NCBI GenBank assembly: GCA_036745275.1
Contig: DAIOGK010000012.1
Location: 1-64,000 of the forward strand
Reading direction: 5' to 3'
Source: JAIUNP01 sp020161975
GTDB lineage: Bacteria > Pseudomonadota > Alphaproteobacteria > Rhizobiales > Beijerinckiaceae
DNA length: 64,000 nucleotides
Made by a program: the position numbers and the translations under genes
Notes under the pieces: model-generated
The model's input: the letters and a program-made list of their open reading frames with translations, nothing else
Database searches by the model: none
What the model was told of the DNA's origin: nothing
Shown: positions 26,706-35,872 of the stretch, piece by piece
How positions within the stretch are numbered: position 1 is the first letter of the stretch
Layout: each line of letters begins with the position of its first letter

Positions 26706-27866
26706 GTGCCCGAACACAGGCGCACGCTGCGCATTGCGACATTCAACGTCGAGAACCTGTTCTCGCGGCTTGCGTTTGCGGATGACGCGCCGGCGGATGA
26801 CCGGACTATCGGCAACTACCAGTTTGATGACCCGGGTGAGTTGAAACTGGCGCGGCGCATCATCGAGGCGGCGGCCAGTGATGATGCACGGCAACTGACC
26901 GCGCTGGCACTGAACGCCACACGCGCGGATATTGTCTGCCTTCAGGAAGTCGACAACCGCGAGGCGCTGGATCATTTCTACCAACGTTATCTGAAACGCC
27001 TGATCGAACCGATGGTTGCTGCCGAAAAGCGGCAGGTGCGCGCCGAAATGCTGCGCGCAGGGCAGGGGGTGAACCCCGATGCGCTCTATGCCGTGGATCG
27101 CCGCCATTATTACGACTGGCGCGTGGTCGTGGATGGCAATGACGGGCGCGGCATCGATGTCGGCGTTATCTCGCGCCTGCCGGTGAGTGTGCGCACACAT
27201 GCGCATCGCACCTTTCAGGAACTCGATGTTTGGAACGAGGACCTGCGCGGCTGGCGTGACAAATCCGGCGGGCGCGATCGCCGCCTTGGCCCGAATGACC
27301 GGGTTTTCATGCGCGATTGCCTGGAAATCGACCTCAGGTTCAATGGCCGCCCGCTGACGCTCTACACGGTGCATTTCAAATCGATGCATCCGAACCGGGA
27401 TTTTACGCGGTCCTATCGCCGGGCCGAGGCGTTGGCCGTGAAACGCATCATCACGGAACGGTTCGGCGAGCGGACGGCAGATGCGAACTGGATCATCTGC
27501 GGCGACCTCAACGATTACACGGAAATCGATGGAATGCCGGTGGTCGACGACAACGGGCGCGTCGTGCCCAGCGGCGTCGACGTGCTGACCGATAGCGGCT
27601 TTGCCGAGAACATCGTGCGGCGTCGGGCGCCGGAGGATCGCTGGACGACCTATCATGGAGCCGAGGATCAATATGCCCAGCTCGATGCCATGTTGCTCTC
27701 GCCGGCGCTGGCCCGCGCCAACACGGATGTGGTGCCCGAGATCATCCGCATGGGGCAGCCATGGCGCGCCGTGCGCTATCAGGGGCCGCGCTTCCCGCGC
27801 GTCGGCTGGGACCGGCCCAAAGCTTCCGACCATTGCCCGGTCGTCTGCGAACTGGTGATTCCATGA
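26706..27866 (+). CDS. endonuclease/exonuclease/phosphatase family protein
   Basis: A 386-residue protein of the DNase I-like metal-dependent phosphoesterase fold. It shows RIATFNVENLFSR (metal-binding Asn/Glu), DIVCLQEVDNREAL (catalytic Glu), WIICGDLNDYTE (Asp/Asn pair) and the C-terminal KASDHCPVVCEL (Asp-His). No signal peptide is evident. Substrate (nucleic acid, phosphoinositide or other) is unknown. It starts with GTG after GAGGGGAGGGA and overlaps the next ABC gene by ATGA, so it is coupled to the importer. Confidence 0.88.
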   Translation: MPEHRRTLRIATFNVENLFSRLAFADDAPADDRTIGNYQFDDPGELKLARRIIEAAASDDARQLTALALNATRADIVCLQEVDNREALDHFYQRYLKRLIEPMVAAEKRQVRAEMLRAGQGVNPDALYAVDRRHYYDWRVVVDGNDGRGIDVGVISRLPVSVRTHAHRTFQELDVWNEDLRGWRDKSGGRDRRLGPNDRVFMRDCLEIDLRFNGRPLTLYTVHFKSMHPNRDFTRSYRRAEALAVKRIITERFGERTADANWIICGDLNDYTEIDGMPVVDDNGRVVPSGVDVLTDSGFAENIVRRRAPEDRWTTYHGAEDQYAQLDAMLLSPALARANTDVVPEIIRMGQPWRAVRYQGPRFPRVGWDRPKASDHCPVVCELVIP

Positions 27867-28666
27867 CAGAAGCTGCGGCTATCCGGCTCGATAACGTCTC
27901 GATTTCCTATCATCTCAACGATGGTGGCCGCTATCATGCGGTTGCGCCTGTTGATGTGACGATTGCGGATGGCGCCTTCGTGTCCATCGTCGGGCCGACG
28001 GGGTGCGGAAAATCGACCCTGCTCAATGTTGCGGCGGGGCTGGCGCAGCCGTCCACAGGCACCGCCTCGATCTATGGCGAAGTGCTCGCCGGCATCAATG
28101 GACGTGCGGGCTATCTCTTCCAGCAGGATGCGCTGATGCCCTGGAAGAGTGCGCTTCAGAATGTGATGATCGGGCTTGAGGTGCAGGGTGTGCAACGCGG
28201 CGAGGCAGAGGCGAGATCCCGCGCGATGCTGGCCCGCGTGGGTCTGAAAGCCTTCGGCGACCGCTATCCGCATCAGCTTTCGGGCGGGCAGAGAAAGCGC
28301 GTGGCGTTGGCGCAAGTGCTGGTTCGCGGGCCGAAGATCCTGCTGATGGATGAGCCGTTTGGTCCGCTTGATGCGCAGACGCGGCTGATCATGGGCGAAC
28401 TGCTCTCCGGGCTCTGGCAGGCGGACCGGAAGGCCGTGATGTTCGTGACGCATGATCTTGATGAAGCGATCGGCCTTTCGGACCGGGTGTTGATCATGTC
28501 CGCCGGGCCCCAATCCCGGATCATTGGCGACTTCGCCATACCGCTGGAGCGTCCGCGTGATCTTGGCGAGATCCGCAACGATCCGGTGTTCCATGGTCTG
28601 CACAAGGAGATCTGGGACGTGCTGCGCGACGAGGTGCGCAAGACCTACGGGGAGGTGGAGGCATGA
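27863..28666 (+). CDS. ABC transporter ATP-binding protein (nitrate/sulfonate/taurine type)
   Basis: ATPase of an importer. The 267-residue protein has Walker A GPTGCGKSTL at about residue 50, a Q-loop in LFQQDALMPWKSA, signature LSGGQRKRVALA, Walker B ILLMDEPFGPLD and the H-loop VTHDLDEA. The MPWKS/NV arrangement and the downstream single permease and NMT1-type binding protein place it in the SsuB/TauB/NrtD class. Coupled by ATGA both to the upstream phosphoesterase-fold gene and to the permease. Confidence 0.93.
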   Translation: MTEAAAIRLDNVSISYHLNDGGRYHAVAPVDVTIADGAFVSIVGPTGCGKSTLLNVAAGLAQPSTGTASIYGEVLAGINGRAGYLFQQDALMPWKSALQNVMIGLEVQGVQRGEAEARSRAMLARVGLKAFGDRYPHQLSGGQRKRVALAQVLVRGPKILLMDEPFGPLDAQTRLIMGELLSGLWQADRKAVMFVTHDLDEAIGLSDRVLIMSAGPQSRIIGDFAIPLERPRDLGEIRNDPVFHGLHKEIWDVLRDEVRKTYGEVEA

Positions 28667-29448
28667 ATCGCGCGAAACTTCTGTCCCTGCAAATTTTCGT
28701 TGCCGTGGTCGCGATCGGCATCTGGCAGCTTGTCACCACCACAGGCTTGTTCGGCAACGTCAAGACCATGCAGTTTTTCTTCTCGACGCCCGTCGATGTA
28801 TTCTGGCGGACGGTGAAAGTGTTCGTCGAGGGCACGATCTGGCGGCATCTCGGCATCACGCTTCTGGAAACGATCCTCGCATTTCTCGTCGGTGCGGGCG
28901 CGGGCATCGTCGTCGGCTTCTGGTTTGCGCGAAAACCGCTCGTTGCTGCCGTGTTTGATCCTTACGTCAAGATGATCAACGCGTTGCCGCGCGTGGTGCT
29001 GGCGCCGATCTTCGCGCTGTGGTTCGGCCTCGGCATCTGGTCCAAGGTGGCGCTCGGCTTCACGCTGGTGTTCTTTGTGGTGTTCTTCAACGTCTATCAG
29101 GGCGTGAAGGAAGTGAACCCGGTCATTCTCGCCAATGCGCGGATGCTGGGCATGAACGAGCGGCAGTTGCTGCGCCATGTCTACTGGCCGGCGGCGCTGT
29201 CCTGGGTGTTCTCATCCCTGCACACTTCGGTCGGCTTTGCGCTCGTTGGTGCGGTGGTGGGCGAGTATCTCGGCGCCTCCGCCGGGCTTGGCTATCTCAT
29301 CCAGCAGGCCGAAGGCGTGTTCGATGTCGCTGGCGTCTTTTCGGGAATGCTCATCCTTGCCATATTCGTCGTCATCATCGACGGTCTCGTCAGCCTGATT
29401 GAGAAGAGGCTGCTAAAATGGCGGCCAAGTGCAGAAATAAAAACCTGA
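28663..29448 (+). CDS. ABC transporter permease (SsuC/TauC class)
   Basis: Inner-membrane permease of the same importer; 261 residues with about six hydrophobic segments. The cytoplasmic EAA loop lies at VNPVILANARMLGMNERQLL, which docks with the ATPase. Another family feature is INALPRVVLAPIFALWFGLG. It is a single permease, so it would act as a homodimer. Confidence 0.92.
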   Translation: MNRAKLLSLQIFVAVVAIGIWQLVTTTGLFGNVKTMQFFFSTPVDVFWRTVKVFVEGTIWRHLGITLLETILAFLVGAGAGIVVGFWFARKPLVAAVFDPYVKMINALPRVVLAPIFALWFGLGIWSKVALGFTLVFFVVFFNVYQGVKEVNPVILANARMLGMNERQLLRHVYWPAALSWVFSSLHTSVGFALVGAVVGEYLGASAGLGYLIQQAEGVFDVAGVFSGMLILAIFVVIIDGLVSLIEKRLLKWRPSAEIKT

Positions 29449-29460
29449 AGGAAAACGACC

Positions 29461-30474
29461 ATGACCCTCAACCGCCGCACATTCACGCTGGCTGCTGCCG
29501 GCACGCTTGCTGCTCCCCGCCTCGCCTTGGCCCAGACCGCCGAGAAGCCCAAGCTGGTACTCGGCGTTGGCGGCAAGACGTTGCTCTATTATCTGCCGCT
29601 GACGATTGCCGAGCGGAAGGGCTACTTCAAGGATCAGGGGCTTGATGTCGAGATCACCGATTTCGGCGGCGGCGCCAAGGCGCTGCAATCGCTGATCGGC
29701 GGCTCGGCGGATGTGGTGACGGGCGCTTACGAGCACACGATCCGGATGCAGCACAAGGGGCAGGATGTGCGTGCGCTGATCGAGCTTGGCCGCTTCCCGG
29801 CCATCGTGGTCGTGGTGCGCAAGGATCTTGCCGGCAAGGTGAAGTCCGCTGCCGATCTCAAGGGCCTCAAGATCGGCGTCACGGCGCCGGGGTCCTCCAC
29901 CAATCTTCTGGTGCAATATGCGATGGTGAAGGCCGGGCTTCAGCCGACGGATGCGGCCTTCATCGGTGTTGGCGCCGGGGCTTCGGCGGTGGCTGCGATG
30001 AAGAAGGGCGATATCGATGCGATGTCGAACCTCGATCCGGTGATTTCCAAGCTGGAAGCGGATGGCGATGCGGTGGCGATCATCGACACGCGCACGGAGG
30101 CCGGCACCAAGGCATTGTTCGGCGGCACCAATCCGGCGGCGTGCCTTTATGCCAAGGGCGAATTCATCGAGAAGAACCCCGTGACCTGCCAGAAGCTCGT
30201 CAACGCTTTCAAGAAATCGCTGGACTTTATCGCAAAATCGACGCCGGACGAGATCGCCGCCACGGTGCCCGAGGAATACTACCTCGGCGATAAGGCGGTT
30301 TACATCAAGTCGCTGGCGGCGGTGCGTGATGCCTACTCGCGCACCGGGGTGATCAGCGACGAGGGCCACGCCTCGATCATGGATATGCTGGTGAAACTGG
30401 ACAAGGACATGGCCGGCGCGAAAATTCCGAAATCGAAGACCTTTGACGGGGCGTTCATCGCCAAGGCGGGTTGA
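29461..30474 (+). CDS. ABC transporter substrate-binding protein (NMT1/SsuA-like)
   Basis: Periplasmic binding protein of the importer; 337 residues. The N-terminus NRRTFTLAAAGTLAAPRLALA has a twin-arginine-like start and an A-x-A cleavage site near residue 25. The mature protein follows the NMT1/SsuA pattern (YYLPLTIAERKGYFKDQGLD; GGAKALQSLIGGSADV). The ligand is not predictable: family members bind sulfonates, taurine, nitrate, bicarbonate, pyrimidine precursors or aromatic acids. It closes the operon that starts at 26706. Confidence 0.9.
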   Translation: MTLNRRTFTLAAAGTLAAPRLALAQTAEKPKLVLGVGGKTLLYYLPLTIAERKGYFKDQGLDVEITDFGGGAKALQSLIGGSADVVTGAYEHTIRMQHKGQDVRALIELGRFPAIVVVVRKDLAGKVKSAADLKGLKIGVTAPGSSTNLLVQYAMVKAGLQPTDAAFIGVGAGASAVAAMKKGDIDAMSNLDPVISKLEADGDAVAIIDTRTEAGTKALFGGTNPAACLYAKGEFIEKNPVTCQKLVNAFKKSLDFIAKSTPDEIAATVPEEYYLGDKAVYIKSLAAVRDAYSRTGVISDEGHASIMDMLVKLDKDMAGAKIPKSKTFDGAFIAKAG

Positions 30475-30563
30475 TTCGGTGAGGCTGCGTGCCCCGTTTT
30501 GCCCGGCTCCGTGGCGGGCATGGCGGGGCCTGGTCTCGGCCTCGTCGCCTGGCCAGGTTGCCG

Positions 30564-30602
30564 CACAAAAAAAGAGCGGCCGGAGGGGGGGGATCCGGCC
30601 GC
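30564..30602 (-). terminator. intrinsic terminator for the helix-hairpin-helix gene
   Basis: Nine-bp stem AGCGGCCGG/CCGGCCGCT around an A+G-rich loop. On the minus strand it is followed by a run of seven T. It lies about 110 bases beyond the stop of the minus-strand gene at 30715. Confidence 0.7.
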
Positions 30603-30714
30603 TTGCCCGCGGTTAACGTGTTCGATGCGTAACCCCGGGGGGAGGGGGGAGGTCAGTTCCTGGGAGGAGAACTACAGGTATAACGCCGAAGTCCCCTCCC
30701 GGTTCCCTGACAAA

Positions 30715-31098
30715 TTAACGAAAACGCACTTTGTCCTTGATCGCGGCAATCGCGTTGGAAGGAAGGTCGGCGCGCTTCTCAAGGTCGGCGATATCCTTGT
30801 AGGCGCCGCCCTTGGCCGCAACGCGGTTCTCGATGATCGCCTTGGCGCGGGCCGGACCGATCTGCGGCAGCTTGTCGAGTTCGTCGGCGCCCGCGGTGTT
30901 CACGTTCACCAGGGCGCCCTGCTTGGCAGCCGGCTGGGCTGCTGCGGGGGCCGGGGTCGCCTTGGCGGGCGCAGCCGGCTGGGCGGTGCCAAAGGTCGGC
31001 TGGGCCGGGCGGGCCGGCTGCTGGGTCTGCGCCTGCGCGAAGGCCGCGCCGGTCGACAGGACGACCGCAAGAGCGGCAACAGTGGTCTTGAAGCTCAT
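30715..31098 (-). CDS. secreted ComEA-like helix-hairpin-helix protein
   Basis: A 127-residue protein: signal peptide (FKTTVAALAVVLSTGAAFAQA), an Ala/Pro/Gln-rich linker, then a C-terminal helix-hairpin-helix domain (NVNTAGADELDKLPQIGPARAKAI) of the ComEA type, which binds DNA non-specifically. ComEA-like proteins take part in DNA uptake in competent bacteria; here no other competence genes are nearby, so that role is inference. ATG 31098 is preceded by GGGGAG; a longer in-frame version starting at 31272 would place the signal peptide internally and is rejected. Confidence 0.85.
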   Translation of the reverse strand: MSFKTTVAALAVVLSTGAAFAQAQTQQPARPAQPTFGTAQPAAPAKATPAPAAAQPAAKQGALVNVNTAGADELDKLPQIGPARAKAIIENRVAAKGGAYKDIADLEKRADLPSNAIAAIKDKVRFR

Positions 31099-31324
31099 GG
31101 AACACTCCCCTTTGAGTGCAGGCCCTGAAGTTGCAGCGCACGCCGGGCCTTGCGTGCGCCGTGTCGGCGAAGATTTCCCCTGAGTCTGGTGCGATGCCCC
31201 GAACCCGGCCGACACTGTTGCAAGTATCGCACCGCTTGTGAACTCTCCGCGAATGCTCTGTTTGGCGCGCATTCATGTTGCGCACAGCTTTCCGCCGGCC
31301 CAAAACGGATGCGGGAGGTCATTC

Positions 31325-32242
31325 ATGAAACGCCGATTCCATACGCTTGATGTTTTTACCGAAACCCGGTTGCAGGGAAATCCGCTGGCGGTGGTTCTGG
31401 ACAGCGCGGGGCTTGGCGATGCCGAGATGCAGGCAATTGCACGCGAGTTCAATCTGGCTGAAACCGTGTTTGTTTTTCCCTCGCGCAATCCGGTCAATTC
31501 CGCCGCCGTGCGCATTTTCACGCCGACGGGCGAACTTTCATTCGCGGGGCACCCGACGGTGGGCACTGCTGTGCTGCTGGCCCATCTCGAAGCGTCGGAT
31601 CACATGCGGGGTCCGGGGGGAGTCCGTATCGTTCTGGAAGAGAAGATCGGCGATGTGGCGGTCGATGTCAGCGCCCGTCCGGGCCGGGCGGCGCGGGGCG
31701 AATTTTCGCTTCCAGTGTTGCCAGAGCCGATCGACTGGTCACCGGACGTGCCGATGGTGGCGCGGGCGCTGGGGCTTGATCCGCTCGATCTTGGCTTTGG
31801 GGCCCACAGTCTTTCCGCCTGGTCAGCGGGGGTGCCGTTCATGTTCGTGCCGGTGCGCGGACTGGATGTGCTGGGTGTTGCCCGAATTGCCGATGCCGCA
31901 GCCTGGAAACAGGCCCTTACGCTCAACGGGCGTGGTGCGGCTTATCTTTATACCCGTGAAACGACGCGGGAGGATACCCATGTCCGGGCCCGCCGCCTGT
32001 CCCATGGAACCGGCGTGACCGAAGACCCGGCGACGGGGTCGGCGGTCGCGGCCTTTGCCGGACTGGCGGTGGCGTTTGAACGGCCGGAGCCAGGGTTGCA
32101 CCAGCTTGTCATCGAGCAGGGGATTGAAATGGGCCGGCCCTCCGAAATCGTGCTCGATCTTGATGTTGCGCCCGGTGGCGCGCTTGTTGGCGCACGGATT
32201 GGCGGCGCTGCCGTTCTTGTCAGTGAAGGGATGCTGCTGTGA
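31325..32242 (+). CDS. PhzF family isomerase
   Basis: A 305-residue enzyme of the PhzF/diaminopimelate-epimerase-like fold. It shows FHTLDVFTETRLQGNPLAVV at the start, the catalytic-Glu segment REFNLAETVFVF and RIFTPTGELSFAGHPTVGTA. The second-half glycine-rich loop is EDPATGSAVAAFAG. Substrate is unknown; most PhzF homologues outside phenazine clusters are uncharacterised. ATG 31325 follows GGGAGG. Overlaps the NUDIX gene by GTGA. Confidence 0.9.
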   Translation: MKRRFHTLDVFTETRLQGNPLAVVLDSAGLGDAEMQAIAREFNLAETVFVFPSRNPVNSAAVRIFTPTGELSFAGHPTVGTAVLLAHLEASDHMRGPGGVRIVLEEKIGDVAVDVSARPGRAARGEFSLPVLPEPIDWSPDVPMVARALGLDPLDLGFGAHSLSAWSAGVPFMFVPVRGLDVLGVARIADAAAWKQALTLNGRGAAYLYTRETTREDTHVRARRLSHGTGVTEDPATGSAVAAFAGLAVAFERPEPGLHQLVIEQGIEMGRPSEIVLDLDVAPGGALVGARIGGAAVLVSEGMLL

Positions 32243-32943
32243 CCATGCGTTTTCATGAGGTCGAGACGATCGATGCCAGCATCGAGCCGTTCGATTGGGA
32301 GTTGCCACGGCGGTTTGCGGCTGAAATCGAGGCCTACTGGCAGAAGGTGGCCGAGGGCAAACCGCATTATTTCAACGGGACTGTGCTTGTGCAGCATTAT
32401 GGGCGGGTTGAAGGCACCACGTTCCGGGCGGGCTATGCGCCGGTTGAGTACAAGCAGTTCCTTGCGTTTCTCAAGCTGGAACTGCCATCTCCGGGGGTGC
32501 GGAACGGCTTCGGCATGGCGGCCTTGCGGGCACGGGATGGCGCGTTCCTGCTGGGGCAGATGGGGCCCAATACCGCCAATGCCGGGATGATCTACTTTGC
32601 CGCCGGCACGCCCGACCTCAACGACGTGAAGGATGGAAAGGTCGATATTGCCGGCAGCGTCATTCGCGAAATGTGCGAGGAGACCGGCCTGACGCCCGGG
32701 GATGTGACCATCGGACAGGGCTGGACCTCCATTCTTCTGGAACGGCGCGTTGCCTTCATGCGACCGGTTTCCATCGATCTGCCGGCGACCGAGGCCCGTA
32801 AACTGATGCTGGCACGGATGTCCGCTGGCGGCGATGATGAACTCAGCGACATCGTGATCATCCGCCCCGGCGATCCGCTTGATGATGCGCGGATGCCGTC
32901 ATTCATGCAGGCCTATCTTGCGAGGGAGTTTGCGTTGGCATAA
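32239..32943 (+). CDS. NUDIX-domain hydrolase
   Basis: A 234-residue protein with a NUDIX box in the middle: REMCEETGL matches the REUxEExGU core, with the leading Gly a few residues before it. NUDIX enzymes cleave nucleoside diphosphates linked to other groups. The N-terminal ~90 residues are an extension outside the box (YWQKVAEGKPHYFNGTVLV), as in a subset of uncharacterised NUDIX proteins. Starts at GTG (GTGACCATG), with ATG 32245 as the alternative. Confidence 0.85.
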   Translation: MTMRFHEVETIDASIEPFDWELPRRFAAEIEAYWQKVAEGKPHYFNGTVLVQHYGRVEGTTFRAGYAPVEYKQFLAFLKLELPSPGVRNGFGMAALRARDGAFLLGQMGPNTANAGMIYFAAGTPDLNDVKDGKVDIAGSVIREMCEETGLTPGDVTIGQGWTSILLERRVAFMRPVSIDLPATEARKLMLARMSAGGDDELSDIVIIRPGDPLDDARMPSFMQAYLAREFALA

Positions 32944-33926
32944 TGTACGCCCAGGCAAGGGTATCTGCTTGTAGGCGTTTTGTTGTGTTAAACCGGCGTA
33001 GTGTTTTGTTGGGGGCGATCGGCGCGGGCATGGGCGGCTGCGGGCCGCTGGATGTGCTCAGCTCGCTGGTGAGCGTGGAAAAAGGCGGCGTCCTTTTCGC
33101 GGATAATCTGGCCTACGGTGCCGATCCTGCGCAGACGATGGATGTCTTTAGGCCTGAACGCCCCGGCACGGCCCCCATCCTGATCCATGTGCATGGCGGG
33201 CGCTGGGACAGCGGGCGGGCAAAAGAAAGCAGTTTTGTTGGTCGCGCGTTCGCTGCGCGCGGTTTTGTGACGGTTCTGCCCAATTATCGCAAGCTGCCGA
33301 CGCACCGCTATCCGGTCTTTCTGGAAGATATTGCCGAAGTGATCCATAGCGTGCGGAAACGAGCCGCTGATTGGGGCGGCAATCCGCAGCAGATTTTTTT
33401 GTCGGGCCATTCTGCCGGCGCGCACACCGTGGCGATGCTTGCGCTGGAGGAGCGCTGGCTCTCGCAGGTGGGGTTGTCGCGCTCTGTTCTTGGCGGTGTT
33501 GCGACCCTCGCCGGGGCGTTCGACGTTTTTCCGTTCCGAAATGCCACTGTGCGCGCCGCATTCGGGCAGATGCCGGATCCCGCCCGGGCCGTGCCAAGGA
33601 TCGTGGCGGAGCGGGGCGGGCCGCCGCTCTACATCATGCACGGGACTTCAGACGCCATTGTGCCAGTCAGCGACGCTATGCGGTTGTTTGAATCGCTCCG
33701 CGCGTTGGGTATTGAGGCGACGTTCGTGCCCTATCCGTCTGTTGGACATATGGGCATCCTGCTGGCGCTCACCCGCACCTTCCGCAATGAACTTGCGGTG
33801 ATGCATAACATGATCGCCTTTTTTGAGCGGAACGGCGCAACCCCGCTCTATCCCTCTTCCGGTGATGAGAAGAAGCCGGCGCCGTCCGTCAACGTCGCCG
33901 CTGGTGAACCTCAGCCCGGCGGGTAG
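32943..33926 (+). CDS. alpha/beta hydrolase (carboxylesterase-like), probable lipoprotein or secreted
   Basis: A 327-residue alpha/beta-hydrolase: oxyanion motif HVHGGRWDSG, nucleophile elbow GHSAGAH, acid in HGTSDAIVP and His in SVGHMG. The N-terminus has a hydrophobic stretch ending in GAGMGGCGPL, which resembles a lipobox, so the enzyme may be anchored on the periplasmic side; this is inferred. It follows the NUDIX gene with a one-base overlap. Its last 16 bases overlap the convergent lipoprotein gene. Confidence 0.85.
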   Translation: MYAQARVSACRRFVVLNRRSVLLGAIGAGMGGCGPLDVLSSLVSVEKGGVLFADNLAYGADPAQTMDVFRPERPGTAPILIHVHGGRWDSGRAKESSFVGRAFAARGFVTVLPNYRKLPTHRYPVFLEDIAEVIHSVRKRAADWGGNPQQIFLSGHSAGAHTVAMLALEERWLSQVGLSRSVLGGVATLAGAFDVFPFRNATVRAAFGQMPDPARAVPRIVAERGGPPLYIMHGTSDAIVPVSDAMRLFESLRALGIEATFVPYPSVGHMGILLALTRTFRNELAVMHNMIAFFERNGATPLYPSSGDEKKPAPSVNVAAGEPQPGG

Positions 33927-34240
33927 CCGTGACGCGAGCGGCTGGCGGCGATGGCCGAACGGGCGCCGCCGTCGTTTCCGGCCGCGCACAGCGCGGCGGC
34001 GGCATCGATTTCCTTGTTCACCTGCTCGAACACGGGTTTTGTCGTGTGTCCGGTGTTGAGATCATACTCCATCTGGGCGCGGAACTTGTTGACGGCACCA
34101 GTGCAGCCGGCGCCATCGGGCAGTTTGAAGCCTGCCGGGCCAATCCTTGAAACGGGCTTGTCTTCCGGCGGGGCGGCAGGGGCTGTCTGGTTGCAGGCGG
34201 CGAGACCGAGGAGGAGCAGGCAGGCGAGCGGCTTCTTCAT
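33911..34240 (-). CDS. small putative lipoprotein
   Basis: A 109-residue protein with a classical lipoprotein signal (MKKPLACLLLLGLAAC, lipobox LAAC with Cys16), a short Pro/Ala-rich linker and a helical domain containing a cysteine pair (GCTGAVNKF; AALCAAGND). I do not recognise a functional family. Convergent with, and overlapping, the hydrolase gene. Confidence 0.75.
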   Translation of the reverse strand: MKKPLACLLLLGLAACNQTAPAAPPEDKPVSRIGPAGFKLPDGAGCTGAVNKFRAQMEYDLNTGHTTKPVFEQVNKEIDAAAALCAAGNDGGARSAIAASRSRHGYPPG

Positions 34241-34362
34241 GACGTATCCATGAGCGAGATTTCCGGGCGATGGTCGTGGATTCGACCGGCGCGGTCAATC
34301 CTTGCCAGTCCGGGCTTGCATTGGTGGCGACAGAGGCCCAGTTACGTAGGCAGGAGATCAAC

Positions 34363-35007
34363 ATGTTGAAAATTCACGGCACCTACCGTTCGCGGGCCTT
34401 TCGTAACATCTGGCTGGCGAAGGAACTCGGCGTTCCTTACGAGATCGTGCCGGTCATCCAGGCCTACCGGCTGGCGGCCCGTGCGCCGGATATTCCAACC
34501 ATGAACACCCGCTCGCCTGAGTTTCAGCGCCTCAACCCGGCGGGGCAGATCCCGGTTATCGACGACGGTGGGTTGATCCTGTCGGAATCTCTGGCGATCA
34601 ATCTATATCTTGCCCGCAAGCATGGCGGGCCGCTCGCCGGGGAAACGCTGGCGGAGGAGGCGCAAATTTTGCGCTGGAGCTTCTGGGCGGCAACGGAAAT
34701 CGAGGCGGCGGCGCTCGCTGTGCTGATCCAGTCCGAAGCGGACGAGGACGCCGGGCCCGCGCTCAATGCAGAGGCGACGCTGCGCGATAAATTCCCGGTG
34801 CTCAATCAGGCGCTGTCCGGCAGCGGCTGGCTGGTGGGGGGGCGCTTCACCGTGGCTGATCTCAATGTTGCGGAGATCGTTCGCTATGCCGTGCCGGCTC
34901 TGGGGTTGTTCAACGACAATCCTGCGGTGAAGGCCTGGCTTGCAGCCTGTCAGGCGCGCCCGGCCTTTCAGGAACTCTGGGCCAAACGCGCGCAGGAACC
35001 GACCTGA
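34363..35007 (+). CDS. glutathione S-transferase family protein
   Basis: A 214-residue protein with the thioredoxin-like N-domain (MLKIHGTYRSRAFRNIWLAKELG; NPAGQIPVIDDGGLILSESLAI, including the cis-Pro and the Glu-Ser glutathione-binding pair) and an all-helical C-domain (GRFTVADLNVAEIVRYA). The substrate is unknown. ATG 34363 has CAGGAGA upstream; the open frame continues 31 codons further up without a good start. Confidence 0.9.
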   Translation: MLKIHGTYRSRAFRNIWLAKELGVPYEIVPVIQAYRLAARAPDIPTMNTRSPEFQRLNPAGQIPVIDDGGLILSESLAINLYLARKHGGPLAGETLAEEAQILRWSFWAATEIEAAALAVLIQSEADEDAGPALNAEATLRDKFPVLNQALSGSGWLVGGRFTVADLNVAEIVRYAVPALGLFNDNPAVKAWLAACQARPAFQELWAKRAQEPT

Positions 35008-35023
35008 CCCCGCGCCTTTCATG

Positions 35024-35845
35024 TCAGATGCTGGCTACCGCGATGATGCCACGGATGGTGATCAACAGGCCGGCAACCAGGACAAGCGAGCCGGAGATGA
35101 GTGGCAAACGCGGACCCCAGGTGGCCATCCAGCCGCCGGACTTGCCTTTCATGAGCTGACTGCTGCCCCAGGCGGCAAGCAGGCCGATTGAAACGAGTGT
35201 GGCAGCCAGGCCAAGCGAAAAGGCCGCAACCATGGCGATGCCGAGCGAAAACTTCTTGATCTGAAGGCAGATCAGCAGCACCGCGACGGCAGCCGGGCAG
35301 GGCAGGAGGCCCCCGGTGAAGCCGAACCAGGCGATTTCCCAGCCGGAAACGGCCCCGCGGCCGGCGAACTTCTGCTCGATCTCGCGGGCGTGGGCGGCGG
35401 CGTGGGCATCCTCATCCTCGTCCGCAGCCCCGTCGTGGGCGTGGCTATGGTCCTCGCCCTCGCCGTGGTGGTGATGACCATGATCGTGATGATGGTGCCC
35501 CACCTTACCCCGATGCATGCGGAGCAACTGCGCAGACAGACCGACGATCATCAGGCCGGTGATCAGGATCAGCCAGGGTTCAGCATGATCGAGAATCAGC
35601 ATGTCGCCCAGCCACAGACCAAGCGCCGCCAGCGACCAGACCACGATGGAATGGCCGATTGCGGCGGCAACGCCCAGCAGGATCGCCTGTTTTGCAGTGC
35701 CGCGAATGGCAATGATGAAGGCGGCCATCAGCGATTTGGAATGGCCGGGCTCCAGCGCGTGCAGGGCGCCCAGTACAACGGCCAACGGCAGATAGAGCCA
35801 CGGATTGGTTACGCCCTCTCGGACGAGGGTGACGATATCGGGCAT
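35024..35845 (-). CDS. rcnA: nickel/cobalt exporter, RcnA family
   Basis: Inner-membrane metal efflux protein. The 273-residue protein has about six hydrophobic segments and the RcnA/NicO signatures HALEPGHSKSLMAA near the N-terminus and GGLLPCPAAVAVLL in the second half. Between helices it carries a loop packed with His, Asp and Glu (about residues 115-160), the usual metal-binding region of RcnA. The upstream regulator gene is 27 bases away on the same strand, so they form one metal-responsive operon. Confidence 0.92.
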   Translation of the reverse strand: MPDIVTLVREGVTNPWLYLPLAVVLGALHALEPGHSKSLMAAFIIAIRGTAKQAILLGVAAAIGHSIVVWSLAALGLWLGDMLILDHAEPWLILITGLMIVGLSAQLLRMHRGKVGHHHHDHGHHHHGEGEDHSHAHDGAADEDEDAHAAAHAREIEQKFAGRGAVSGWEIAWFGFTGGLLPCPAAVAVLLICLQIKKFSLGIAMVAAFSLGLAATLVSIGLLAAWGSSQLMKGKSGGWMATWGPRLPLISGSLVLVAGLLITIRGIIAVASI

Positions 35846-35872
35846 CTGAACCTCGTTCTCAGCGATCAGTTC

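Noticed and set aside
24188..26815. 875-codon open frame on the minus strand opposite ilvC and the DUF3095 gene
   Set aside because: It is a shadow of high-GC coding on the other strand; it has no family features, crosses two real genes and their terminator, and has skewed His/Arg-rich composition.
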